Assembly: GCA_037355855.1 (NCBI GenBank) | Contig: CM074758.1 | Coordinates: 5,801,001 to 5,865,000, forward strand | Origin: Pseudo-nitzschia pungens | Lineage: Eukaryota > Bacillariophyta > Bacillariophyceae > Bacillariales > Bacillariaceae | Direction of reading: 5' to 3' | DNA: 64,000 nucleotides | In this document: piece by piece, positions 7,787 to 18,005 of the stretch | How the letters are laid out: every line of letters begins with the position of its first letter | How positions within the stretch are numbered: position 1 is the stretch's first letter | Notes under the pieces: generated by a model | Told to the model about the DNA's origin: nothing | What the model saw: the letters and a program-made list of their open reading frames with translations, nothing else | Database searches by the model: none | Program-made: the position numbers and the translations under genes

Positions 7787-10700
7787 CTAAGTTGACCAAT
7801 GAATGGTCGTCGACTCCGACTCCGGCTCCTTGTAAGGGGTCAGCTTCCGGATGTTCACGGTTTCGGCTACTGAAGGAGCTTTCTGCAGTTTCACTGTACC
7901 ATTGTCATTCACTTGTATGATGCTGAAGGGGCCGGTTCTTCTAGGCTGTAGCTTGTCTGGATCTGGTTCCTGCAACCACACCTTGTCATTGATTCGGAAG
8001 GTATGTTCTATCCTCTTGGCGTTGTCCCGAAGCAGAGCTTTGTTGATTCCTTGCTGCCTAAGCTGTTTCAGTGCCAATAGATTGGAGGTTAGTGGCAGAT
8101 CGATCATCATGTCCCTGTTGAAAACCAGGGAGCCTGGAGAGGCTTGTAGTGAGGTGCTGACTGCGCATCGAGAGGCATGCATGCATGTTGCTAGGGCGTT
8201 GTCCATGAGCTGAGTGGCTCTGGCATTGGCTTGTGGAGGATTGACATGCACTAGGACTCGTAGGATATCAGCGACTGTGTGGTGGACGCGCTCACAGATA
8301 GCATTGGCTTGTGGATTCTTGACTGTGGTGGGGACCGATTGGATTCCATACTGTTGTAAGGTGAGTTGGAATTCGGCCCCTAAGAACTCGCCACCATTGT
8401 CATGGATACATCTGTTTGGTCTAGGATATCTTGAGAGCCAGCAGTTCTTGAATTGATCAGAGACGTGCTGAGATGACTTGTCTCTGATCCGGATGATTTC
8501 AAGTAGGTTGGTAACTGGATCAATACAGGTGAGGGCCTTAAAGTTGTAGGTCTTGTTTTGAGCAGTGATCTTCCAAGGGCCTATAAGATCAACGTGGACT
8601 TCATCGAAGGGCGATACCGGGGCTTCTTTGGGAGGAAGCTTCCCATATTTAGCTTGCCTGCTCTTGTATTGGACGCAATCATCAGGGCAAATGTAGGACT
8701 TGCATAAGTTGGACAGGTTGTCTGCGTAGAAACGAGCTGAGATAGTCTTATATAGCCTGGTGGATCCACAATGACCCAACAGGAGATGGTACCACTTGAT
8801 GGTATCATTCGTAAGAGAACTTGGTATGTAAATTCGCCAATTATCTGGATTGGCTTGGTTGGCATAGCAAAGGATGTTATTGCCTTGTAATTCTTGGTAG
8901 AAGAATGCTTTGGATTGAATCTTGAACTTGACAGTCGGGTCCTTCTGCTGATGGAGGTATATCTTGTTATAGTTAACCGGACATTCCAGGTCTTGGTTGT
9001 TTGGTAGGTTGACCAGGCATTCATTGTTCAGCAAACAGGAGTATAATTCCTGATCTGCGTCATTGCATAAGTGCTGGAATAGGTTCGGGAATTCTGCTAA
9101 AAACAGTTCTTCATCTTGCTTGGGGACTTCAAGTTTCAAAAAATCAATAAGAGTGCCCTTACCAAGGGCTTCTTTCTTCCCCACAGTAGGTGGATCCATC
9201 TGGGGCAGTCTGGAGAAGGCATCAGCAAGAACGTTCTTCTTGCCTTCCACATAAGTGAGGTTGACGCCAAATTCTTCAAGGAATAGTCTCCACCGGAGGA
9301 CTCGTTGGACTGAAAGGGTTCTGAAGGTAAGGTTCTTGTGGTCGGTGTATACGTTGATAACACCTCCAAGTAGCATTTTTCGGTACTCTTTGCAACAGAG
9401 TACGATTGCGAGGAGTTCTTTCTCCATAGTAGTGTAGTTCTTCTGGGCATCAGATAGTTTCTTGGACCAGTATGCAATAGGCTTGCCATCTTGGAGAATA
9501 GCAGCGCCAAGTTGTAGGTCTGAGGCATCAGTATACAGTTCGAAGGGCTTGTTAAGGTCTGGATAGGTATTCAGCGCATCTGCTGCTACCATGGCTTTCA
9601 TTTCTTGAAAGGCTTTATCTTGAGCAGGACCCCAAGTGAAAGCTGAAGAAGGAGCTTTTCTTTGCTTGCCCTTGATGGCCGCTGCTTGGGGAGTTTGCTT
9701 GGGAGTCCCTGTTATATCAAACAGAGGAGCTAAGACATGCGATCTGCGAGGCCACATATCCCTGTAGTATCCTACCGCGCCTAGGAAGGACTTGACTTGG
9801 GTCACAGTTCTTGGTCTGTCCATGTGTAGGATGGCTTCTATCTTCTTACGCCAGGGCTTAACTGCTGTAGGTGTCATCCAGTATCCAAGGAAGTCGGTTT
9901 CTTGTACAGCCCAATCACATTTGAGTGGATTGCACTTGAGGCCATTCTGGTTAAGTCTGTCGAGAATCTTGTCAATGGTCTTCATGTGGAGGTCAAAGGA
10001 TCCATTGGTCCAGATGCCAATATCATCAATATAAACAGTGCAGTCGGTGTCTTGTAGAATATCTTCCATTAGTTGCTGGGCAACATCTGGAGAGACTTTG
10101 ACACCCATTGGTAGTCTTTGGTATTCATAGCAACCATATGGGGTTACTATGGTACAGAGCTTCTTGCTTGCGTCATCCAGTTCAAAGCAGTAGTATTGCA
10201 TGGACAAATCGATCTTGGTAAAGTGAGTATACTTGCCACGCTTGTTCATGATATCTTGTATCCTTGGTATGGGATAAGATCTGCGCTCAAGGAGTTCATT
10301 CAGTTCTCTGAAGTCTGATACCCATCTAACTCTGTTGTCTTTCTTTGGAACAATGAAGGTAGGGAATGCCCATTCAGCCGGTCCAGTACAACGCTTGAGT
10401 ACTCCATCATTACAAAGATTCTGGAGCTCCCTTTTGAATAGGTCTTCTCGCTTGTATGCAACTGGATAAGGCTTCTTGTGGATGGGCTTGGATCCGGGCT
10501 TCAGTCTTAGGGAGATTTGCTTGTGTGGATACTTGCCAAGTTCTCCATTGAAGACGTTTGGATATTTGTTTAGTATTGCTTGGAACTGCTGCTGCTCGGT
10601 CGTGGACATGTGGGACTGTTGCTGTGCGACTGTCGATGGATCTGTTTCTTGGTAGGCTCTGTCTAAGATCACTTTGGACTTGTATGGATTGGCAAAGGAG

Positions 10701-11659
10701 GGATCATCTGCAAAGAGTTCAGCATCTTCGAGTTCTTCCATGAGCATGGTGTAGTCGGTCTCATGATATAAGGACGTGTCCTTCATAGGAATGGTTCTAT
10801 CCATCCATTGTACTGCGCCTTCTTTGAATAGGAGATTGATCTGTGCCAGGTGGAGAAAGTCTCTGCCTAGTATAAGATCATATCTGCAGCCGGGGGAATG
10901 GAAGAGTCTTGCCTCTTGTAGGTCGATGGTATAGTTGCCAAACTCTTGTAGCTTGATGTTCTTCATGATGATATATTCTGTAGTATCGAAGCTGCCATTG
11001 GCTGTAGTAGTTAGGACTTGATGCTTGCTTCGTAGTGGCATTGTGCCAAATGGTAGGGCTCTTTTGTTGATTAGAGTTCCGGAGGATCCACTATCTAGGA
11101 GCGCTAGTAGTGGTCTTGCTTTGAGAGGGATGCCTTGTATGTACTGTATGTTGGTTAGAAGAATAGGAGCCACGTTGCTCGTATTCGGAATGGGAGCCAC
11201 GATGCTCTTATTCGATGCCTGTTCTGCTGTATTTTTAGTTGTATTTCCAGCAGTCGACAGCAGCTTTAAATAATTTTGCTCCAGCGCACCTCCTTTGGTG
11301 TAGTCTTTGGAGTTTTCGGGATTGCAATAGAGATTTTTTGCTGTACCGGTAGACCAATTTCTTGCCAGGGACAACGTTGGTCCATTTGTTGCTGCTGTTT
11401 TATCGATACGAATCGATGTTGCGTCTGTACCCTTGGATCGATTCGTTTGATTTTGATTCGTATCCGTGTTCGTTATATCCTGGAGGATGTTGCGAACGAT
11501 TGTTTTTGCTGCTGCGGCAGGCTTTAGTTTTGCTGAGCTCTCAACAGGAATACTCCATCCTGTAGGTTCCTTCCCCTCTTTATCTGGGAGATCTCCTCCA
11601 TGCGTCATCCCAGACAGCAGGGCTGTGCTGGCATCCAGGTCCAGGGGAGCTGGAGGCAA
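7787..11659 (-). CDS. pol: Pol polyprotein of LTR element 2
   Basis: 1,290-residue Ty3/gypsy Pol, nearly identical to that of element 1 across protease (DSGSS), reverse transcriptase (VYIDDIGIW), RNase H (TDAS, EKELLAIV) and integrase (H-H-C-C, VDLIGPW, HDNGGEF, NAICER). Differences lie mostly in the variable N terminus and the last 20 residues. The frame is open upstream to the gag TGA at 11717-11719 and has no ATG at the protein start, so a Gag-Pol readthrough origin is likely. It ends in TAG, where element 1 has TGA and element 3 has TAA. Confidence 0.95.
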   Translation of the reverse strand: MPPAPLDLDASTALLSGMTHGGDLPDKEGKEPTGWSIPVESSAKLKPAAAAKTIVRNILQDITNTDTNQNQTNRSKGTDATSIRIDKTAATNGPTLSLARNWSTGTAKNLYCNPENSKDYTKGGALEQNYLKLLSTAGNTTKNTAEQASNKSIVAPIPNTSNVAPILLTNIQYIQGIPLKARPLLALLDSGSSGTLINKRALPFGTMPLRSKHQVLTTTANGSFDTTEYIIMKNIKLQEFGNYTIDLQEARLFHSPGCRYDLILGRDFLHLAQINLLFKEGAVQWMDRTIPMKDTSLYHETDYTMLMEELEDAELFADDPSFANPYKSKVILDRAYQETDPSTVAQQQSHMSTTEQQQFQAILNKYPNVFNGELGKYPHKQISLRLKPGSKPIHKKPYPVAYKREDLFKRELQNLCNDGVLKRCTGPAEWAFPTFIVPKKDNRVRWVSDFRELNELLERRSYPIPRIQDIMNKRGKYTHFTKIDLSMQYYCFELDDASKKLCTIVTPYGCYEYQRLPMGVKVSPDVAQQLMEDILQDTDCTVYIDDIGIWTNGSFDLHMKTIDKILDRLNQNGLKCNPLKCDWAVQETDFLGYWMTPTAVKPWRKKIEAILHMDRPRTVTQVKSFLGAVGYYRDMWPRRSHVLAPLFDITGTPKQTPQAAAIKGKQRKAPSSAFTWGPAQDKAFQEMKAMVAADALNTYPDLNKPFELYTDASDLQLGAAILQDGKPIAYWSKKLSDAQKNYTTMEKELLAIVLCCKEYRKMLLGGVINVYTDHKNLTFRTLSVQRVLRWRLFLEEFGVNLTYVEGKKNVLADAFSRLPQMDPPTVGKKEALGKGTLIDFLKLEVPKQDEELFLAEFPNLFQHLCNDADQELYSCLLNNECLVNLPNNQDLECPVNYNKIYLHQQKDPTVKFKIQSKAFFYQELQGNNILCYANQANPDNWRIYIPSSLTNDTIKWYHLLLGHCGSTRLYKTISARFYADNLSNLCKSYICPDDCVQYKSRQAKYGKLPPKEAPVSPFDEVHVDLIGPWKITAQNKTYNFKALTCIDPVTNLLEIIRIRDKSSQHVSDQFKNCWLSRYPRPNRCIHDNGGEFLGAEFQLTLQQYGIQSVPTTVKNPQANAICERVHHTVADILRVLVHVNPPQANARATQLMDNALATCMHASRCAVSTSLQASPGSLVFNRDMMIDLPLTSNLLALKQLRQQGINKALLRDNAKRIEHTFRINDKVWLQEPDPDKLQPRRTGPFSIIQVNDNGTVKLQKAPSVAETVNIRKLTPYKEPESESTTIHWST

Positions 11660-11716
11660 GGTGATTGCTGGTTTTGGTGAAGCCGAGGGCTTCTTAGGCC
11701 GGGGGGCCTTGGAGAT

Positions 11717-12766
11717 TCAGGGGAGCCACACAAGTTCCCCATCGATGCTCCTTTCAGTTCTTCCACCATGATTGGCATGGTACGCCTCGATTGCTGCGTC
11801 TCGCGCGGCGTTCATGTGGGCTTGGAAGGTCTCGTTGCTTCCTGCTATCATCAGAGCTCTCGTATTGGCGTGGAAGGTCTCCGGTTGGTTGTTTCCGGAG
11901 CCCTTGTTGTAGTTCTTGGAGAACCGGTTCTTTGGGCACTCAGACCAATCATGATTATGGCCTGGGATCCGACAGGGATTGGATTTCTTCTTGTTCTGGT
12001 TTCCCTTGTGGTTGGAATTATAGCTGCGCTTTCGGGCGTTGCTGTTGTTGTTGTTGTTCGAGCGTTTTTGTTGTTTGTTGTTATTCTTGTTGCTCTTCTT
12101 GTTGGCTTGCCTTTCGTGACAGCTCATATGGTCCACAATGTGTCGGACTGTCGTGTCCTCTTGGATTCCACTGTGCATCATGCCGTAGCTTTCAATCCAT
12201 GCAGAAGGGAATGAATGGAGGAGGATTGTAAGTTTCTCCACTCTGGAAAGGGGCGCGCTGCTTCCTTCTAGTTTCTGCGTGTATTTCATGAGGATAAGGA
12301 TCGGGTCGGCGTGTTCCTTGCATGTGACTGATGGTGTCTTTCGGCAGTCGTGGCTTCGAAGATATGTGTGCATGATGTCCCTTGCATCCTTGGCATTGCA
12401 GTAGATCTGAGTGAAGTCAATGAATGCTTGCTCGTATCCCCCAATTTCGTCTTGGGAGTACTGGAATTCGTCGGGATCCAGTGGGTCCTTGATCATGTCG
12501 TTCCACTTACTCTGGGCGTCTGTGGTGAGGCAGCGTCCGAAGTGGGTTAGATAAATGCTGACTGGTAGTCGAAGGTAGGTGGCAGCATTCCGGAAGGACT
12601 CCTCCACAAAGAGCAGTTCTTCCAGACCTCCTGTCTCTGTAAACAGGGGGACTTTCATGCTGTCCGTTCGGTCCTCATCGACGTTGTATAGAGTAAAGAG
12701 CTTGGGCTTGGTTCGATCGAAAGAGCTCTTGTAGGTGATGGGGGGATCTCTGTAGATACCGGCCAT
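11717..12766 (-). CDS. gag: Gag of LTR element 2
   Basis: 349-residue Gag starting MAGIYRDPPITYK and ending GELVWLP-TGA. It has a capsid-like N terminus, a basic Asn-rich linker and the CRIPGHNHDWSEC knuckle. pol continues in the same frame after the TGA (context CTC CCC TGA ATC TCC). Full length, no defects seen. Confidence 0.93.
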   Translation of the reverse strand: MAGIYRDPPITYKSSFDRTKPKLFTLYNVDEDRTDSMKVPLFTETGGLEELLFVEESFRNAATYLRLPVSIYLTHFGRCLTTDAQSKWNDMIKDPLDPDEFQYSQDEIGGYEQAFIDFTQIYCNAKDARDIMHTYLRSHDCRKTPSVTCKEHADPILILMKYTQKLEGSSAPLSRVEKLTILLHSFPSAWIESYGMMHSGIQEDTTVRHIVDHMSCHERQANKKSNKNNNKQQKRSNNNNNSNARKRSYNSNHKGNQNKKKSNPCRIPGHNHDWSECPKNRFSKNYNKGSGNNQPETFHANTRALMIAGSNETFQAHMNAARDAAIEAYHANHGGRTERSIDGELVWLP

Positions 12767-12874
12767 GTTGCTTGTTGGAGATACAAGGTGCCTCTGTTGT
12801 TGAGGATAAGGGTTGTTTGTTCGATTGTTTTGGTTCAGTACTGAGTTATACTGTTTTCCTACGTTGAAGATAAA

Positions 12875-12886
12875 CAGTAATTACTG
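12875..12886 (-). promoter_or_regulatory. Leader palindrome of element 2
   Basis: CAGTAATTACTG lies directly against the inner edge of the 5' LTR, at the primer-site position, as in elements 1, 3 and 5. It is followed on the minus strand by the same TACTGTTT/AAACAGTA hairpin arms as in element 1. Confidence 0.6.
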
Positions 12887-13147
12887 TGTTACACTCTAAG
12901 GTAGAAAAGTTGGAGTAGTATTAAATTGTGACTAAAGTTTCAACTCTTAAGTGAGCGTTACGATTTTCATGTGAACGTTTGAATATACAAACGCGCGCCG
13001 TGCTCATATTTGAATAACGGCACACATGCATTGCTGGAGCGCCCGGCGTACAGTTTGAATATTTGTATTCAAACACCGGTCAGCTCGTAAGTGGGATTCG
13101 GTTAATTATTTAATCGTGATTCATGCTTGCTACGCTAGCATGTCACA
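12887..13147 (-). repeat. 5' LTR of element 2
   Basis: 261 bp, apparently identical to 7495-7755. Followed by the TSD GGCCT. Confidence 0.95.
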
Positions 13148-13152
13148 GGCCT

Positions 13153-13937
13153 ACAACCCAATACACAACGATTATCCTGGAGATTTATTAATGAGGAAAT
13201 GCACTAAAGAGAAAACCGATTTAAGGGATCATAGCATCACCATTAAAAGAAATCGAAAGAGGAATCGAAAGAAAGATACATTTCGAAACAAGAATGGAGT
13301 TGTGATGGATTACCTCGATCATGCTGTAGTACAAAAAGCAGTAACAGATGGGCGTCTGTGTATCGAAGGTAGAGTGTTGAAATACCACGGAATGGATAAG
13401 GTTCCGAATAAGAGTGGAAGAGTTTGTTATATGTGTGGAAGACGCTGTTTCACGTGTTGTTCTAGATGCTTAGATCACAACAAGAAACCTATTACTCTTT
13501 GTTGTATGACTTCAAAAGATAAAGAGGAAGGATATAAACAATGTCCTAGATGGTGTTTTCATGAATACCATGACCCGGCATACTTTGGAATCGGAAAGAA
13601 AGATTATCCATTGATTAGATCGGATAACAAGAAGTGGACAGGACCTCCTTCTGACGAAGTTGTTGAAAATAACAGGATGTATGTATACCATTTACTGGGT
13701 AGAAAAGACTTATTAAAGATTGAAGAAGAACAACAAGGAATAATAATGGATACAATGATACAATCCAAATCAGAATCGACCAAAGAACATATATCACAAG
13801 AGAAAAGAACCGGACTAACTGAGTCTACAAAAGGAGGATCGAACACCGACGTATCAGAAGAAGTATCAGAAGAGATAATATTCAATACACAAGACTCTAC
13901 AGATTACGGGTTGGTAGAAACAAGTGAAATTATCTGA
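13153..13937 (+). pseudogene. piggyBac-like transposase relic, 3' part
   Basis: Continues the transposase frame from 7494. A basic stretch (KRNRKRNRKK) is followed by a Cys-rich module, CYMCGRRCFTCCSRC, then CC, C and H residues. This matches the C-terminal Cys-rich DNA-binding domain of piggyBac transposases. An acidic Ser/Thr/Glu-rich tail follows and ends in TGA at 13935-13937. The stop is 12 bp from the end of the convergent gene 13950-15130. This segment has no internal stop. Confidence 0.78.
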
Positions 13938-13949
13938 AAACAATTAGAA

Positions 13950-15130
13950 TCATTTATCTTCTTTTTCTTTTTCTTCTTCAAATGGAAGTCGGCTCTGAAC
14001 AAGGTTGAAAGGATCGTAGACGATTCCATGGTTCATTAATCTTTCCGATCTTTCGTGTCTTTCGATAGCAATAGCTGTCTTATTCCATCCACCACCCCAT
14101 TCTTTATAGGCAAACTTAACAGCGCATGAACAATAAGTTGCCTCCGATTGAACTTCCCAACCTTGGACCTTGTGGTATATTCCAATGAACCATTGCTTTC
14201 TTTGACGAAACAACATCCCCTCTAACTCACCGAGCTCGGAATTGATAGCACTTCGCGCCATTGCAGCTGCTGTAGCCATGTAACTCTTCTCAAGACAGGT
14301 ACCTAGACCACATCCTAAACAATGTTTCTCAGCAATATTCCCCAAAGATGGGTGTTCCGAATATAAATCGATAGCCTCCTGTTTGACTACCGACTTGGCT
14401 TCTTTGTAAAAAAATCTGGTTGCTCCTTCAAGAATTATATCTTCTGGAGGATCATAAAATAGTCCACTCCTTCTTCTATTATTGTTGTCTTTCGATTGTC
14501 GTTTCTTTTTGTCGATTGATTTCTTTTGTTGCGGTGGTGGCTTTCTTTCGTTCGAACTAACACCTTCTTCAGATTTCACCACCAAATCCTTTGGTTCCCT
14601 TCTCTTTTTTTTGTATCAAAAAGTGCTCTTGCCTTTGCTTTTGCCTCTTTCACGAGCTTCGATCTCTGATACAACAACTCAGCACCTTTCATTAAAACTG
14701 AGTTTACATTCGGAAGCTCGGGGGATGGTGTTAAGGGGGGGGTCGGAGGTAATGGTGGTGGTGGAACAGAATCGTCCCTTACGATTTGGACCTTCCAACC
14801 ATATCCAGGGTTTACAAATTCCAATGCACGTTCTACACGACGAGCTTCGTCTGCGGAATACCACTTTACTTTCATATTCCTTTTCTTTCTGATTTTCCTA
14901 CGAATTTGTTGGTTGACTCTTTCTCTATCGAATAATTTTCTAGCTTTGAAAACTGTCTTGGCAGCAGTACTCCTAGCAATGTAGTCCAATGCTGACACAT
15001 TATCCCTTTCCCAAGATTTTGGACAGGGTGTTTCCGACGGCGGCGGAGCTAGTGGTGATACGTTGTCTTCCTTCTTTTTCAAATCAGGGTAGAGATCGTC
15101 GGCTTTGAATTCGGGTGTTTGTATTGGCAT
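13950..15130 (-). pseudogene. Unknown gene convergent with piggyBac transposase
   Basis: Function not recognised. Two overlapping ORFs, 14576-15130 (184 residues, from MPIQTPEFKADDLYP) and 13950-14585 (211 residues), join if a -1 shift occurs at the run of eight A (minus strand, 14605-14612); both sides are open there. The first part has basic helices (RRKIRKKRNMKVKW) and a proline-rich linker (PPPPLPPTPP). The second has a basic Gln/Lys/Arg-rich segment, a Cys cluster (CLGCGLGTC), an Ala-rich helix and an acidic tail (FEEEKEKEDK). It abuts the transposase 3' end and is probably a second gene of the same piggyBac-type transposon. The shift could be decay, a sequencing error or programmed slippage on A AAA AAA. 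Confidence 0.5.
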
Positions 15131-15557
15131 GGTTGAATTTTTGATTTCTTTTTATGACACAAGGAAATAACATACAAACACCATATCACAACAACAATAC
15201 CTCTCCAAAACAAAAGAGATTCGACGTCGGATCATTTCTGTCATATTGTCACGTAATTTCCATCAAGAAAGATATGAACAGATTGCTTCTCTGTATTTTA
15301 TTGGTTAACGATTGAAGATTGTCATCGAATAGTGTCAATAACAACAAGTGTTTGGTGATTCTTTGACACCACCGGATCCGACCTTCATGAGCATACCGTC
15401 GTCAATTTGTCCGGAACGAGAACACATGCCAATTTGAGAAAGACGAGAAGACAGTGTGTCAATGATGGTTCTTTCCAAAAGAAAAATCGAGAAACCTGTC
15501 TAAAATAGAGGTGCGCAAAAATTGAATCTAATTAGTCATTACTAGTAAAGGCACGAG
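15131..15557. other. Non-coding region beside the piggyBac-like relic
   Basis: AT-rich, with no supported ORF. It should contain the promoter of the minus-strand gene and possibly the right end of the piggyBac-like transposon. A TTAA lies at about 15305, but no terminal inverted repeat could be matched because the left end is outside the window. It contains TAGAGGTGCGC, a variant of the GAGGTGC motif that forms arrays at 46-49 kb. Confidence 0.4.
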
Positions 15558-15800
15558 TGGTCAAAATCGGCGGATATGCGCCGATTGTTTTTTTGGTCTC
15601 CAAAGTAATACTTACTTCAATGGCTATTTGCAACAACAAGAGGAACTCTGAAGTCTATAAAACCATAAACCTATGGAAAGAGGAGAGTGAGAGCTTTCTA
15701 ATGAGCCATTACTTGTTGCTATTGGAGCTATACTTTAGAAGTTAGTATTACTGAATATTGCAACAACAAAAAATCGGCGCATATCCGCCGATTTTGACCA
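15558..15800. mobile_element. Small inverted-repeat element (MITE-like)
   Basis: 243 bp bounded by near-perfect inverted repeats of about 33 bp. The left arm starts TGGTCAAAATCGGCGG and the right arm ends CCGCCGATTTTGACCA. Each arm is itself a hairpin, ATCGGCG-loop-CGCCGAT. The interior is AT-rich with further imperfect symmetry around CAACAACA/TTGTTG. No ORF with coding character and no clear target duplication. It could be a MITE or a hairpin-RNA locus. Confidence 0.6.
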
Positions 15801-16163
15801 CCGCCGCGACTAGACGATACCTACTCTTATTTGTTTCCACTAAAAAGTAAACAAATTTGGTTCATGTGGATCATACGTTGATATATATATATAGGGTAGG
15901 TATGTGGACATGGGACGAATTCACACTTTTGAAATGTGCGAAAATACACTTTTTTAACTTTGCTACTACATTACTTACACTACCTACGGAACCTACTATA
16001 AAAAAAAAACATCCACCTCATCCGATTCTTCTTCTGCTGAAGAAGAATACCACTCCCGCCTTCCTTATCTAATCTTGTTTTTTGTCATTTGTTCATTTGT
16101 TCATTCAATGTACCACATCACGTACTCATCCTACCAAAGCCGAATGACCATTCTCATAATTCT
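15801..16163. other. AT-rich spacer
   Basis: AT-rich DNA with a short (AT)n tract near 15882-15892. No gene, repeat family or RNA recognised. Confidence 0.4.
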
Positions 16164-17060
16164 TCATTTTTCCATCGCACCTTGTTTCCTGCAATTTTTA
16201 TGACCGCAACTGTCACAAGGAACCCCATCATTCTGATTGATGATTTTAGTCAAGTGATGCATCACTGCCGTCTCCTGTAATGATCCTTGGTTGTTGCCAG
16301 CAATCAACACGCCATACAATCCACAGATAGTCAAACCAGCACCAATCTGCAACATCGCTTCTTAAATGTTTCTACCAACGGAGCAATCATCAGACATTGT
16401 CCCATTCGTCTCAACTTTATCCAGTTCCAACCGTTGCATGCACTCAGAAAGGGCATTGATACATTTCACTATTCCCTCAGAAAGGGCATTGATACATTTC
16501 ACTATTCCTTCCTTCATACTTTCTAGCTTTTCTATCCGCGTTCCTTGGAAACCACTGTTTAGTAGACCATAAGATGTTTTCAGTTCAATGTGAGTCCAAT
16601 TGGTCAGTGCCATGATGTCATTTACTTCTTCCGTCCATGCTTCTCCTGCAGTCAAAACCGAAGGAAAATTGTGGCACGCCACATGAGGATCTATGACATA
16701 CAACCCTCCCTCCCTTGTACCTTGATCATCGGTGGAGTTGTCATCGTCTTCGGTTCCAGTTGCAGTCATGGCAATGGTGGCATCACTGTCGTATTCTTGG
16801 CCATGATCGGTTAGGTCTCCTTCATCCTGTTGTTCGTTTTTGAGGTCTTTGTTCTCATTTCTTGATTCACTGCTCTCTACCGAGTCAAAGTCAACCTTTC
16901 TACGACAAGTTGTGTTGTAGTGTTCCATTCCATAATCTATACCCATAGGAACGTGACTAACCGGAGTATTGTTCGTATCCATCCATGATCTGGTGCTTTT
17001 GTATATTCCAGGGGAGTAGTTAACCGGGGTTCTCACCTCCCGGGATGATCTCCGGAGAAC
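16164..17060 (-). pseudogene. Unknown gene, 3' part, broken by YR element A
   Basis: Not recognised. Minus-strand frame open from the edge of element A (17060) down to a TAA just before 16362. After one more codon the same frame runs on from 16355 to 16164. The upstream part is acidic (EDDDNSTDDQGTREGG, Glu/Asp/Asn-rich). Near its end is a perfect 11-residue tandem duplication (EGIVKCINALS twice, from a 33-bp DNA duplication near 16445-16510). The part after the TAA has a hydrophobic segment (IGAGLTICGLYGVLIAG) and a small Cys cluster (CDSCGHKNC). The first 28 residues of the long ORF (17062-17144) come from the terminal repeat of element A and do not belong to the gene. The upstream end continues at 22969-23140. 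Confidence 0.45.
16925..17060. repeat. 136-bp direct repeat, left copy, flanking element A
   Basis: CCATTCCATAATC... to ...CTCCGGAGAAC. It is repeated at 22969-23104 with one mismatch seen (T versus C). It is part of the unknown gene, so a piece of host DNA is present on both sides of element A. It is far longer than a normal target-site duplication. Confidence 0.9.
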
Positions 17061-17061
17061 T

Positions 17062-17290
17062 GGAGCGGTCGGAAATAGAAAAACGTGCGCACCGCGCGAC
17101 AGGTTAAGTTTTTTCAAAATGATACGTATGAACTTACCGTACATACTACATATATCAACGTGTGATTTACGTACCGGTATTAATACGTAGAACGAGATAA
17201 GTAACGTTCATGAAAAAATCTCCACGATTCAAATTTAAAAAGGGGGAACCGGGAAACTAAAACCGGGAAACTAAAAATAGTTGTTTTTGG
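17062..17290 (+). repeat. Left terminal inverted repeat of element A
   Basis: Starts GGAGCGGTCGGAAATAGAAA. Homologous at the same polarity to 51079-51250 and 61175-61395, and in inverse orientation to about 62735-62950. It includes a conserved block, AAAGGGGGAACCGGGAAACT. Confidence 0.85.
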
Positions 17291-17440
17291 TTCACGTAAT
17301 TAATTAATTACGTACGTAATTAATTAATTACGTGCGTAATTAATATTACGTACGATTGGATTTAATTACGTACGATTGGATTTAATTACGTACGATTGGA
17401 TTTAATTACGTACGATTGAAGATTAATTACGTAACTATGT
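17290..17440. repeat. Subterminal TTACGTACG array
   Basis: Palindromic CGTAATTAATTAATTACG units followed by about four copies of a 20-bp unit, TTACGTACGATTGGATTTAA. The same array is found at about 51255-51375, 61410-61515 and 62680-62725. Its place next to the terminal repeat suggests recombinase-binding or structural sites. Confidence 0.8.
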
Positions 17441-17567
17441 GGCTTAAATAGGTAAAGTAGCCAATTTAATGATGCAATAATAATTTAAATATGCCCTTTA
17501 TCAATGTAAAACATATACCTTTTATTAAAGCCTCCAAATTGCTTTAATTTGATGACAAGGACAATGT

Positions 17568-18005
17568 ATGCGCCTTTTAAGTGCCGCTGACAGCCACATA
17601 TTCGGTACCGTGCGACTTGCAATAGTAAGTGGCTGTCAGCGCCACTTTAAATGGCGCCTGGTTAATCTTACCCAAGTTCAAGTAGGGGCTATCATTGCCA
17701 CTTCTAAACTTGTAGTAAGGTTAATTAAAAGGTTACTTGCACCATTGAAAGAGCCACTTATTCGTACGTACCTGACGGTACCGTACGTACGTACCTGACG
17801 GTACCGTACGTACGTACCTGACGGTACCGTACGTACGTACCTGACGGTACCGTACGTACGTACCTGACGGTACGGTACGTACGGTACTCAGGATAGAGTG
17901 ACTTCAAGCGTGGCGCCGACAGCCAATTCCTGCTTTAAATCTTACAGTACCGGTGCCAGTAAAGGCGCCTACGCCGTTTAAAGTGGCGCTGACAGCCACT
18001 TATTC
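17568..18005. repeat. Subterminal palindromes and 23-bp tandem array of element A
   Basis: Contains several copies of AGTGGCTGTCAGCGCCACT, often joined to a TTTAAATGGCGCC extension, in both orientations. At about 17762-17885 there are roughly five copies of a 23-bp unit containing CGTACGTACCTGACGGTACC. The AGTGGC...GCCACT arms make each site a hairpin. Confidence 0.8.

Larger units (their letters stand above)
7495..13147 (-). mobile_element. Ty3/gypsy LTR retrotransposon 2 (complete, young)
   Basis: 5,653-bp minus-strand element with 261-bp LTRs that look identical and a 5-bp TSD GGCCT at 7490-7494 and 13148-13152. It is a close relative of element 1: Gag and Pol are nearly identical, but the LTRs have diverged. 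gag and pol are both full length. It lies only 202 bp from element 1, in the same host gene and in the same orientation, but has its own TSD, so the two insertions were independent. Confidence 0.95.
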
